Shown here: positions 44,208 to 52,643 of the stretch, piece after piece
Numbering within the stretch: position 1 is the first letter of the stretch
How the letters are laid out: each line of letters starts with the position of its first letter
Source of the DNA: Lachnospiraceae bacterium
GTDB lineage: Bacteria > Bacillota > Clostridia > Lachnospirales > Lachnospiraceae
Assembly (NCBI GenBank): GCA_902363445.1
Contig: CABJAB010000005.1
Span: 124,001-188,000 of the forward strand
Length of the DNA stretch: 64,000 nt
Reading direction: 5' to 3'
The notes under the pieces: model-generated
Database searches by the model: none
Told to the model about the DNA's origin: nothing
Seen by the model: the letters and a program-made list of their open reading frames with translations, nothing else
Program-made: the position numbers and the translations under genes

Positions 44208-45874
44208 TTTTCATCCTCCTTGTTTGCAGCCGGGTAACAGGTGCTCATGGTCTCCAGGCTGATTTTTCCCTCTTCGTAATCTTTTCTTACCTTATTAATA
44301 TCACGCTTTGCAGGGTCCCCATATCCGCCGCCTCCGGCCGAAACCAAAGTTACGGTGTCTCCAGATTCCAGGGGGACGTTGCGTACCTTGTTCTGCGTGT
44401 TGATTTTCCTGCCTTCATGGCAGACATCCAGATAGGAAGTGGAACCGCCCATGCCGCCCTGCAGACCCCAGGGCTTCGTCCGGCTTCTTTCTGTGGAAGC
44501 GGCCGCCAGCACGGTATTTTCACTGTCGTCCAGGATACAGATGCCTCTGCGGATGCCCATGCCGCCCCGGTACATGCCGGGACCGCCGCTGTCCTCTTCC
44601 AGCGCATATTCTTTGACTAAAAGAGGGTATTCCATTTCCAGGGATTCGATGGGAAGGTTGGAGCTGTTGGTCATATGTACCTGTACGGCGTCCAGGCCGT
44701 CTTTATTGTAACGGGCGCCGTTTCCGCCGCCGATGGTCTCCACATAGACATAAGGCTTGCCGGAACGGGCGTCTTGTCCGGCGATGCTGAAAAAGGTCAC
44801 GGCTCCGCAGCCCGCGGCGATGACATTTTCCGGATCGATCTTTGCGAAAGCGCCGAAGATAACGTCTGCCAGACGCTGGGTCGTAGTCTCACGGTCAAAC
44901 GTGGGCGCCGGTTCGCTGGCACACACGATGGTGCCGGGTTCAGCCTTTACGTCGATACTGTCAAAGAAGCCGGAGTTGGCGGGTATGGTCTTATCCAGCA
45001 GGCATTTCACTGAATAGAAGACTGTGGCCAGCAGGGCGCTCTTTACGCAGTTATACGGGCCGGTCACCTGAGGATGGCTTCCGGAAAAGTCAAACAGGAG
45101 ATGGTCTCCGGAGACGACCAGCTTCACCCGGATCTGCAGGTTTTCATTGCCGTTTCCGTCATCATCCAGGATGTCCTCAAATTCGTATTCTCCGTCAGGC
45201 AGGTTTTGGATGGCCGTTCTGGCTTTCTTTTCTCCATATTTGAGCCATTCCCGGCAGAATTCAAAGTACGTTTCCAGGCCGATCTTTTCACAGAGCTCTA
45301 CGATCTTGTCCGCGCCGAATTGGTTGGTGATGAGCTGCGCCTGGATATCTCCTCGGCGCTCTTCCTTCAGCTGGAAGTTGAGAAGGATCAGGTCATAGAT
45401 ATCTTTATTGAGCTTCCCCTTTTCATAAAGCTTTACTACAGGAATGCGGAGGCCCTCGTCGAAGATAGTCGGCCCCCTTCTGGAGCGGTCCGCGTGATGG
45501 CCGTTATTTACTACAAAGGCGATCAGCTTTCCTTCATAAAAAACGGGCTTGACCAGGGCAATGTCCGGAAGATGGGAACCGCCGCCGGTATAAGGATCGT
45601 TGGCGATGTAGACATCTCCATCGTATATTTCCGATTTATCCCATCTTTTCAGGAGCTCCTCCACCGCGCCGAAGAGGGAGCTGAAATGGATGGGAATATG
45701 CTGGGCGAGGGAGAGAACCTTGCCTTCCGCATCGAAGATGGCCACGGACAGGTCCTTTCTCTCTTTGATATTTGTGCTGTATGCGGTCTTAGTCAGGATG
45801 ACTCCCATCTGCTCCGCGATGGAGAGAAGGCCGTTGCTTATGACCTCCAGGGTAATGGAATTAATGTGACTCAT
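44204..45874 (-). CDS. Hydantoinase B / oxoprolinase-family subunit, 556 aa
   Basis: Beta subunit of an ATP-dependent amidohydrolase of the N-methylhydantoinase/5-oxoprolinase/acetone carboxylase family. Typical blocks are NSITLEVISNGLLSIAEQMG at the N-terminus, the metal-site region ANDPYTGGGSHLPDIALVKP, FVVNNGHHADRSRRGP and the C-terminal GGGGYGDPAKRD. Length fits HyuB. It overlaps hyuA by 14 bases and nhaC by 4, so all three are translated together. Substrate (hydantoin, 5-oxoproline or other cyclic amide) cannot be told. Confidence 0.94.
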   Translation of the reverse strand: MSHINSITLEVISNGLLSIAEQMGVILTKTAYSTNIKERKDLSVAIFDAEGKVLSLAQHIPIHFSSLFGAVEELLKRWDKSEIYDGDVYIANDPYTGGGSHLPDIALVKPVFYEGKLIAFVVNNGHHADRSRRGPTIFDEGLRIPVVKLYEKGKLNKDIYDLILLNFQLKEERRGDIQAQLITNQFGADKIVELCEKIGLETYFEFCREWLKYGEKKARTAIQNLPDGEYEFEDILDDDGNGNENLQIRVKLVVSGDHLLFDFSGSHPQVTGPYNCVKSALLATVFYSVKCLLDKTIPANSGFFDSIDVKAEPGTIVCASEPAPTFDRETTTQRLADVIFGAFAKIDPENVIAAGCGAVTFFSIAGQDARSGKPYVYVETIGGGNGARYNKDGLDAVQVHMTNSSNLPIESLEMEYPLLVKEYALEEDSGGPGMYRGGMGIRRGICILDDSENTVLAAASTERSRTKPWGLQGGMGGSTSYLDVCHEGRKINTQNKVRNVPLESGDTVTLVSAGGGGYGDPAKRDINKVRKDYEEGKISLETMSTCYPAANKEDEK

Positions 45875-47921
45875 GGAAACGTCCTCCTGTTCTCGTAATG
45901 ATCATGTTGAAATACTCGTCCACCACGGCTTTCTGGTTTTTGAGGATAATGGTGGTGGAATCCATCTGCTCCACGATCGCAGGACCGGGAATCACATTGC
46001 CGCAGTGAAGCAGGTCGCGGTCATAGAGGATGTATTTTTCGCGGCTGCCGTCCTCCATGAGCACCATACGGCTGCCCATGACAGCGGCAGAGGCGTCCTC
46101 TCCTACGAAGTCCTCCCGCTCAATCTGAGGCTTGCCGATATGGCCGATGGCGGACAGACCAAAATTGACGATCTGGATCTCATCGGCGGAAGTATAGGAA
46201 TACAGCCGCATATAAGTTTCGGTGAACTGTCTGGTCAGGTCCTCCATGGAGGTGATGCCGTCATCGACGGATACGACGATCTCATAGTTCTGCCCTTTGT
46301 AGCGCATGTCCAGATAGTATTCCAGCTGGCGGTTTTCGTCCAGGATGTTTTCCTTGTCAAACCAAATCACAGCCTCTTTTTTCAGCCGGCTGTACATATC
46401 CGTGATACAGGAGAACGGCGTATGGTTTAAATCCATGACGCTGGTCTGCACAAAGTCGCGCCGCATATCCTCCGTCAGAAGGCCGTAGGCGGCCAGGAGG
46501 CCGGGAGCCTTTGGAATGATCGCGGTGGACATATTGAGCTCTTCTATGAGCTCGGCCGCATGAAGCGGACCGGCGCCTCCGAAAGCTACAAGCGAAAAGT
46601 CAGTGGGATTGTAGCCTTTTTCCACAGTGACGTTTTTGATCTCCTTTACAATATTGGAATTGCCGACGGTGATGATGCCGCGGGCCGTTTCTTCCACATT
46701 CATATCAATCTTCTCAGAGAGGTTCTCCACTGCTTTGAAGGAGAGCTTGGAGTCAATGGGAAGCTGGCCGTTTAAAAGCTCTTTGTTATTCAGATGTCCG
46801 AGGATCACTCGGGCGTCTGTTATAGTGGCTTCCTTTCCGCCGCGGGCATAGCAGGCGGGACCGGGCTCAGCTCCGGCGCTCTGAGGGCCGACCTTCAGGA
46901 TGCCGCCGCTGTCCACCCAGGCAATGCTGCCGCCGCCGGCTCCGATGGTGGATATATCGATGGAGGGAATCCTTACGGGATACCCGCTGATGTTTTTATC
47001 CTTGGAGCTCTCAATATTGCCGTTTACGATCATGCTGATATCGGTGCTGGTTCCGCCCACATCAAGGGTGATGACGTTTTTATAATCAATCAGATTCGTC
47101 AGATACTGTACGCCGATGACACCCGCGGCCGGGCCGGAGAGACCGGTCTTTATGGGATAAGCAGCAGCCTCCCGGATGGACATGAGTCCGCCGTTGGAAT
47201 GGTTGATATATACCTTTTTGATTCCAATCTGCTCCAGAGTATGCCTCAGGCTGTCCAGGTATTTTTTTACCTCGGGGCCCACAAAGGAATTGAGGACTGT
47301 ACCGCAGAGCCGTTCAAACTCACGGAACTGGTTGGAAATCTCACTGGAGGTGGAAATGTAGATCCCGGGCAGATGCTCTTCAATGAGGGCTTTTACCCTT
47401 GCCTCGTTCTCAGGATTTAAGTATGCGTTTAAGAATAAGACGGCGACAGCCTCGGCGCCGCTCTTCTTGAGCTCTTCTATCAACGCCAGGATTTCTTCAT
47501 CCTGGAGGGCGTCCAGGATCTCACCCTTATAATTCATACGTTCCGTCAGCTCAAATCTCAGATTCCTGGGAACCAGGACGGGAGCCTTGTCCATTTGGAG
47601 ATCATAAAGGTCCGGGCGTTTCTGCCGTCCAATCTCCAGCAGGTCACGGAAACCCTTTGTAGTCACCAGGGCCGTGCGTGCCCCCCGGCTTTCCAGGATG
47701 GCGTTGGTCGCCACGGTAGTGCCGTGGATGAAGCGGTCTACATTTTCATAATTCAGACCGTATTTTTCCACGATCTTACGGACGCCTCCCACAACTGCCT
47801 GGGACTGGTCCTTTAAAGAGGACGGCAGTTTATAGACCATCAGCTCGCCGGTTGTTTCATCAATTGCGCATATGTCGGTGTTGGTGCCGCCGACGTCGAC
47901 GCCGATTCTGATTTTGTTCAC
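45861..47921 (-). CDS. Hydantoinase A / oxoprolinase-family subunit, 686 aa
   Basis: ATP-binding alpha subunit of the same enzyme, an actin-fold kinase-like chain. RIGVDVGGTNTDICAID at the N-terminus is the phosphate-1 motif, LDVGGTSTDISMI the second, and FGGAGPLHAAELIEEL the adenosine motif. The start is GTG behind GAGGGGAGA; an ATG 29 codons upstream precedes a non-conserved stretch and has no ribosome binding site. It is the first gene of the operon hyuA-hyuB-nhaC, with a long dyad in its upstream region. Confidence 0.93.
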   Translation of the reverse strand: MNKIRIGVDVGGTNTDICAIDETTGELMVYKLPSSLKDQSQAVVGGVRKIVEKYGLNYENVDRFIHGTTVATNAILESRGARTALVTTKGFRDLLEIGRQKRPDLYDLQMDKAPVLVPRNLRFELTERMNYKGEILDALQDEEILALIEELKKSGAEAVAVLFLNAYLNPENEARVKALIEEHLPGIYISTSSEISNQFREFERLCGTVLNSFVGPEVKKYLDSLRHTLEQIGIKKVYINHSNGGLMSIREAAAYPIKTGLSGPAAGVIGVQYLTNLIDYKNVITLDVGGTSTDISMIVNGNIESSKDKNISGYPVRIPSIDISTIGAGGGSIAWVDSGGILKVGPQSAGAEPGPACYARGGKEATITDARVILGHLNNKELLNGQLPIDSKLSFKAVENLSEKIDMNVEETARGIITVGNSNIVKEIKNVTVEKGYNPTDFSLVAFGGAGPLHAAELIEELNMSTAIIPKAPGLLAAYGLLTEDMRRDFVQTSVMDLNHTPFSCITDMYSRLKKEAVIWFDKENILDENRQLEYYLDMRYKGQNYEIVVSVDDGITSMEDLTRQFTETYMRLYSYTSADEIQIVNFGLSAIGHIGKPQIEREDFVGEDASAAVMGSRMVLMEDGSREKYILYDRDLLHCGNVIPGPAIVEQMDSTTIILKNQKAVVDEYFNMIITRTGGRFHESH

Positions 47922-48399
47922 GTTAAATCTTCTCCCCTCATTCTGTCTGATATGGCCCCCTTCAGGACGAGTTTCCCGTCGGAGAGCATTTGCTGTTTTA
48001 GCATCCAAGTTTGTATAGGAAATCTCGGAGATCTTTCCTATATAATAAAAGAGCAGTCATATGCATGGTATATGCACATGGCTGCTTTACATCAATGTAA
48101 GCTGTAATCCAAAACGTTCCGGCTGTGGTACGCCCGGAAAAGCTGGTATTAATGTCCTGTAGTGTCAAATTCACTTTTTCTGTCGTCCAATTAACTCCAT
48201 GCCCCCAGGTATATCATAGTGCTCTTTTGAAGCTTGGCGGGCTTCAAAAACAGTCTTGCACCTATTCGATGCAAGCCCAAGCGCAAAACGCTTTCGGCAG
48301 ATTTCCCTTTCCCACAGGCTGTGGTACTGATGATTTCCGCGCCCCTATACATACCTAACAATTATAGCGAATCAAAACATCAAAGTCAACCGAATCCCT
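47922..48399. other. Intergenic region between hyuA and the aldo/keto reductase gene, unassigned
   Basis: About 480 bases without a credible gene. The hyuA-proximal part holds the dyad at 48014-48042 and a possible minus-strand promoter (TTGATG, 17 bases, TATACC). A longer imperfect inverted repeat follows (AGCAG...CTGCT, 48051-48086). The part from about 48110 to 48390 is richer in A+T than its neighbours and contains two tight hairpins, TTTTGAAGC/GCTTCAAAA and CTTGCA/TGCAAG. A 78-codon frame on the plus strand has no protein-like character. It may be a decayed mobile element or the 3' region of the reductase transcript. Confidence 0.5.
48014..48042. promoter_or_regulatory. Dyad upstream of hyuA, candidate operator
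   Basis: TATAGGAAA and TTTCCTATA form a perfect 9-bp inverted repeat around an 11-base centre that itself contains TCTC/GAGA. It lies about 95 bases before the hyuA start. No regulator gene is adjacent. Confidence 0.5.
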
Positions 48400-49527
48400 T
48401 TACTTTTCAAAAATATCGGCAATTACCTTTAATTGGTCCGTAATTTTGATGTGCTGCGGGCAGTGGCCTTCACAGCAGTGACATTCAATACAGTCTGATG
48501 CGGCGCCGCGTCCAAGGGCCTGACGCCGATAGTGCATCTGAGGAAAATTGTTCTGCCCATATTGTTTCATCAGGTTATAGACGGAAAAATAACCGGGGAT
48601 GTTGATGTTCATCGGACATTCATCGACGCAGTATTTGCAGCTGGTACAGGGAATGGCCTGAATCTCCCGGAGGACATCTGTCACGCGGGAAATCCGTTCC
48701 AGTTCCTCTTTGCCGAGGGGATGAAAATCTTCCATATAAGAGAGATTATCTTCCAGCTGGGAAGGAGAGGACATTCCGCTGAGGACCATCATGACCCCTT
48801 CCTGGGACGCGGCGAAACGGATCGCCCAGGATGCAGGAGAAGCGTCCGGAGAATATTCACGAAAGATTTCTGCGGCCTTGTCGGGGAGGTTTGCCAGACC
48901 GCCGCCCTTGGCCGGCTCCATGACGATGACCGGTTTTCCAAACCTGCGGGCTGTTTCCAAACATTTTTTGGATTGGATGATCTCACTGTCCCAGTCTATG
49001 TAATTGAGCTGAAGCTGGACAAATTCCATCTCCGGATGTGCGGTGAGGATTTCCTCCAGGACATCGGCGCGGTCATGGAAGGAAAAACCGATATGACGTA
49101 CTTTTCCCTCCGCCTTCAGCTTTTTCATGAATTCAAAGCCGCCGTACCGTGTGGTTTCTTCAAAACGGTCTCTTCCCATGTTATGGAGCAGATAGTAATC
49201 AAAATAGTCCACCTGGCAGCGCTTGAGCTGGGTATCAAAAAAACGTTCATAATCTTCCGGCCCTTTGACCAGGAAGGTGGGCATCTTATCGGCCAGAAGA
49301 TAGGCGTCGCGGGGGTGCCTCTTTACCAGCGCTTCGCAGACCGCCTCTTCGGAATGCTCCTTATGGTACGGATAGGCGGTGTCGATGTAGCAGAAACCCT
49401 GGGCGAGATATCGGTCGATCATTTTGGAATAAGTGCCGATATCAATGGACGTGGGATCATCGGGATTCAGGAGCGGAAGACGCATCGCGCCGAAACCCAG
49501 TCTTTTTTGCGGATTCAGTTCTGCCAT
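48400..49527 (-). CDS. Aldo/keto reductase with C-terminal 4Fe-4S ferredoxin domain, 375 aa
   Basis: TIM-barrel oxidoreductase fused to a bacterial ferredoxin. N-terminal LGFGAMRLPLL and YIDTAYPYHKEHSEEAVCEAL give the AKR fold and catalytic Asp/Tyr; the lysine is in YLLADKMP. The C-terminus has CTSCKYCVDECPMNINIPG and CIECHCCEGHCPQHIKI, enough cysteines for two 4Fe-4S clusters. This fusion is common in anaerobic Clostridia. Start is the ATG after AAGGAG; an upstream in-frame ATG would read through the rpsT terminator. Likely monocistronic. Confidence 0.93.
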   Translation of the reverse strand: MAELNPQKRLGFGAMRLPLLNPDDPTSIDIGTYSKMIDRYLAQGFCYIDTAYPYHKEHSEEAVCEALVKRHPRDAYLLADKMPTFLVKGPEDYERFFDTQLKRCQVDYFDYYLLHNMGRDRFEETTRYGGFEFMKKLKAEGKVRHIGFSFHDRADVLEEILTAHPEMEFVQLQLNYIDWDSEIIQSKKCLETARRFGKPVIVMEPAKGGGLANLPDKAAEIFREYSPDASPASWAIRFAASQEGVMMVLSGMSSPSQLEDNLSYMEDFHPLGKEELERISRVTDVLREIQAIPCTSCKYCVDECPMNINIPGYFSVYNLMKQYGQNNFPQMHYRRQALGRGAASDCIECHCCEGHCPQHIKITDQLKVIADIFEK

Positions 49528-49550
49528 AGAAATTCTCCTTTTCTCATTTA

Positions 49551-49589
49551 GAATAAAAAATCCTGTCAGCACACCATTCTGACAGGATT
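49551..49589 (-). terminator. rpsT terminator
   Basis: On the minus strand AATCCTGTCAG and CTGACAGGATT form an 11-bp stem with a 9-base loop, followed by TTTTTTATTC. It ends rpsT just before the reductase gene. Confidence 0.9.
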
Positions 49590-49615
49590 CCACTTCGGTT
49601 TATTCAAGTTGTGAT

Positions 49616-49879
49616 TTATGCGATTCCGTTTACCGCTTTTGTCAAACGGGCAACTTTTCTGGAAGCTGTGTTCTTGTGATAGATACCCTTGGAAGCAGCT
49701 TTGTCGATCTCACTGATAGCAACCAATAAACCTGCCTGTGCAGCAGCCTTGTCACCGGCAGAAATAGAAGCTTCAACCTTCTTCACCATGGTCTTGACCT
49801 TGGATTTAATTGCTTTGTTCCTGGCAGTTTTTGCTTCGGCTACCAGAACCCTCTTCTTTGCGGACTTAATATTTGCCAA
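49616..49879 (-). CDS. rpsT: 30S ribosomal protein S20, 87 aa
   Basis: Primary 16S rRNA-binding protein. The sequence begins ANIKSAKKRVLVAEAKTARN and contains GDKAAAQAGLL and IDKAASKGIYHKNTASRKVA, all typical of bS20. The start is TTG seven bases after GGAGGT; the ATG 12 codons upstream would add residues absent from the family. A UUG start for rpsT is also used in Escherichia coli, where it limits translation and allows autoregulation. Confidence 0.96.
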   Translation of the reverse strand: MANIKSAKKRVLVAEAKTARNKAIKSKVKTMVKKVEASISAGDKAAAQAGLLVAISEIDKAASKGIYHKNTASRKVARLTKAVNGIA

Positions 49880-49971
49880 TTTGTACACCTCCAAATCAAA
49901 TAAAATTGTCTTCATTTATCTGGTTTGCATTAAAGCCGGACACGGACAGTCTAATGTAAACATACTTTTAT

Positions 49972-50000
49972 ATTCTATAGGAAAAAGCAAGGGCTGTCAA
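49972..50000 (-). promoter_or_regulatory. rpsT promoter
   Basis: On the minus strand a perfect TTGACA is followed after 17 bases by TAGAAT, about 95 bases before the TTG start. One of the strongest promoters in the window. Confidence 0.8.
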
Positions 50001-50105
50001 TACATATTTCGGGAAAAATTGTAAAAGATAGTAGCAAAAATGAACAGGAAAACTGGCCGGCGGAAAGAGAAAAAACAGGAAGCCAGAGGAAAGGACAGGA
50101 GAAAC

Positions 50106-51113
50106 ATGGAAAAGACAGATAATAATGCGAATGACCTTTGGACGGAAGACGAGCTGCTCGAAAAAACGGAGGGTATACAAGTGCATACAGACCTGGCTCT
50201 GGAGGCCAGAGAGTCAGTCACGGAAGGGGAAGAGGGAATCCCGGGGGTACGGATAGAGGAATCCTGCAACGAAAATTCCGGCGTTAAAGTGACGCGGGTG
50301 GAGATAGTGGATGAACGGGGAGAGAAGGCGATAGGGAAACCAAAGGGAATCTATATCACATTGGAAGCAGAACAGATGGCGGTGCCGGATGAGGGCTATC
50401 ACCGCGAAATCTCGAAGGAGCTCGCGCATTATATCGGGGAGCTTCTGGAAAGCTTCGGACGCCCGCAGTCCGTGCTGGTGGTAGGACTGGGAAACCATGA
50501 AGTGACCTCCGATTCTCTGGGGCCGAAGGTGCTGGATAACCTGATGATGACCAGGCATCTGCGGGGTGAAAATACAGACGGAGAACGGGAAAAAGGGGTC
50601 CGGATCGTCAGCGGGATCGTCCCCGGCGTCATGGCACAGACCGGAATGGAGACTGCGGAGATTGTCAGAGGCGTGGTAAAGGAGACAAATCCGGAGGCGG
50701 TGGTGGTGATAGACGCCCTGGCGGCGCGGAGCGTCAGCCGCTTAGCTACGACCATCCAGCTGAGCAATACGGGAATCCAGCCGGGCTCCGGCGTGGGAAA
50801 TCACCGGCACAGCCTGACGGAGGAAAGCCTGGGGATTCCGGTCATCGCAGTTGGTGTTCCCACTGTTGTAGCGGCGGCCGCCATTGTTTACGATACGGTA
50901 GACGCTTTGTCGGAGCTATTGGAAGCGGCTGGGGCTTCGTCGGCCGCGGACGCGGTGGAAGGGATGCGGATGGATGAGCGGTATCAGATGGTAAGGGAGC
51001 TCATAGAGCCGAGATTCGGCCCGATGTACGTGACTCCCGGAAATATCGATGAACGGGTAAAGAGGCTCAGCTTTACCATCTCGGAAGGGATCAACATTGC
51101 CTTTCAGGGCTAG
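50106..51113 (+). CDS. gpr: Germination protease GPR, 335 aa
   Basis: Spore endopeptidase that degrades small acid-soluble proteins during germination. IQVHTDLALEARE lies just after the N-terminus and marks the zymogen cleavage region; VLVVGLGNHEVTSDSLGPKV, VSGIVPGVMAQTGMET and VVIDALAARSVSRL are family signatures. Length fits the proenzyme. I start at the ATG after CAGGAGAAAC. Divergent from rpsT, as in many spore-forming Firmicutes. Expected to be made in the forespore under sigma G; no clear consensus was identified. Confidence 0.96.
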   Translation: MEKTDNNANDLWTEDELLEKTEGIQVHTDLALEARESVTEGEEGIPGVRIEESCNENSGVKVTRVEIVDERGEKAIGKPKGIYITLEAEQMAVPDEGYHREISKELAHYIGELLESFGRPQSVLVVGLGNHEVTSDSLGPKVLDNLMMTRHLRGENTDGEREKGVRIVSGIVPGVMAQTGMETAEIVRGVVKETNPEAVVVIDALAARSVSRLATTIQLSNTGIQPGSGVGNHRHSLTEESLGIPVIAVGVPTVVAAAAIVYDTVDALSELLEAAGASSAADAVEGMRMDERYQMVRELIEPRFGPMYVTPGNIDERVKRLSFTISEGINIAFQG

Positions 51114-51251
51114 GAAAGAGGAATCATCTGCATGTCCAGGTCATATGATGGTATGAAGTGACCGGCGGTTTTCCGCACGGATAATACAAGCCCTGGGGAC
51201 ATGGATATGGCGGCGGGCTTCCGGGAATTTCCGGGAAAGGAGGAAGGTATT

Positions 51252-52529
51252 TTGAGCTTTTTCAACAGACACCATGATTCACGGGGGAGTGGGGCGGCGC
51301 TGGTCGTGCTGGTGGTATTCGGCTGGTTTCTTCTGCGGGGAGGCCCGGCGCGGCTCACCGCTCTGGCCGCCCGGCTTCCCATGTCCTCCTTTGTATCAAA
51401 GGAAGAAGCCCGGGCTGTATCCGCCGGGGAGGGGGAAAGCGGGGCCTCCGGCCTTAATATGGGCCAGAAGTTCTTAGAATTGGCGTCCGGCGTACATTCT
51501 ATCTCCCTGTTCCTCGGAGAACAGGATACGGCGCTGGCACAGGCGCAGCCGGATCCGGCTTATCAAAATTTTCAGAGAGAAAATGAAATGCACGGTGAGA
51601 CACAGGATGAATCAGAGTCAGCCGCTGAGACAGGAACGGCCGGCACGTCAGAACCGGCGGAGACGACCGCGGCCGGGCAGACGGAGGCGGGCGGGAGTAC
51701 GCCGGAAAATGAGGACGGGGTGGAAACGGCCGCGGAAGGAACCGGAGAGGCGGCAGGTCAGCCGGCCATGGCGGCCACGGAGATCAAAGGTACGGTATAT
51801 ACGGCGGAACAACTGTCGGATTTTGATTTTTTAAAGAGCAAATTTTTTTACGTACATAAATCAACGACCGCGTACCCGGAACAGCTGGATGCCAATATGC
51901 TGATGAGCAAGGACCTGAGCCTGCCGGAGAGCGGCGAACCACAGATTCTTCTGTTCCATACCCACGGCAGTGAAGCCTTTTCCGATTCTGCCGAGGGAGA
52001 CCCGAACATGACCGTTGTAGGAGTCGGAAATTATCTGGCGAAACTTCTGTCAGAGCAGTATGGGATCCAGGTCATCCACAATACGGAGGTCTTTCCTTAT
52101 TCTGATTCGTATTCTATGGCTCTCAGCATGCTGAATCAGACACTGGCTGAGAATCCAAGCATCCAGGTGACCATCGATCTGCATCGGGATTCCGGCGGAC
52201 ATGACGTGGTGGACATCAACGGAAAACCTACGGCGCCAATCATGTTTTTCAACGGAATGTGCCAGACTCCCGACGGACCGCTGGACGGAGTTGAGAATCC
52301 ATATCTGCTCGACAACCTGGCTTTCAATTTTCAGATGAAGCTGAAAGCCGAGGCTTATTATCCGGGATTTACTTTAAGGACTTTCCTGAAAGCCTACCGG
52401 TACAATCAGCATGTGCTGCCCAGGGCGACCCTTGTGGAGGTAGGTACGGAAAACAACACCTTCGAGGAGGCCAAAAATGCCATGGAGCCTTTGGCAGATA
52501 TTCTGTATAAAGTTCTGAGGGGAAAATAG
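51252..52529 (+). CDS. spoIIP: Stage II sporulation protein P, 425 aa
   Basis: Peptidoglycan hydrolase (amidase and endopeptidase) of the DMP complex that drives engulfment. One N-terminal TM helix, a low-complexity Thr/Glu/Ala/Gly-rich linker (about residues 115-180), then the SpoIIP domain with ILLFHTHGSEAFSD, GNYLAKLLSEQYGIQVIHN, VTIDLHRDSGG and TLVEVGTENNT, carrying the zinc-binding His and Glu residues. The start is TTG eight bases after AAAGGAGG. gpr-spoIIP is a conserved clostridial pair. Confidence 0.94.
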   Translation: MSFFNRHHDSRGSGAALVVLVVFGWFLLRGGPARLTALAARLPMSSFVSKEEARAVSAGEGESGASGLNMGQKFLELASGVHSISLFLGEQDTALAQAQPDPAYQNFQRENEMHGETQDESESAAETGTAGTSEPAETTAAGQTEAGGSTPENEDGVETAAEGTGEAAGQPAMAATEIKGTVYTAEQLSDFDFLKSKFFYVHKSTTAYPEQLDANMLMSKDLSLPESGEPQILLFHTHGSEAFSDSAEGDPNMTVVGVGNYLAKLLSEQYGIQVIHNTEVFPYSDSYSMALSMLNQTLAENPSIQVTIDLHRDSGGHDVVDINGKPTAPIMFFNGMCQTPDGPLDGVENPYLLDNLAFNFQMKLKAEAYYPGFTLRTFLKAYRYNQHVLPRATLVEVGTENNTFEEAKNAMEPLADILYKVLRGK

Positions 52530-52643
52530 TGCTGTCTCCCATACATCGCCGCTAAAAAGCCTTGCGGGAAAAATAAACTCGTTGTACAATTGAGTAGCGA
52601 ACTTCGAGTGAGAGAATATACCGATCATATACAGGAGGAAACT

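Noticed and set aside
48125..48358. 78-codon frame in the hyuA-reductase gap
   Set aside because: Low-complexity, Cys/Gln-rich translation without a ribosome binding site or recognisable domain.
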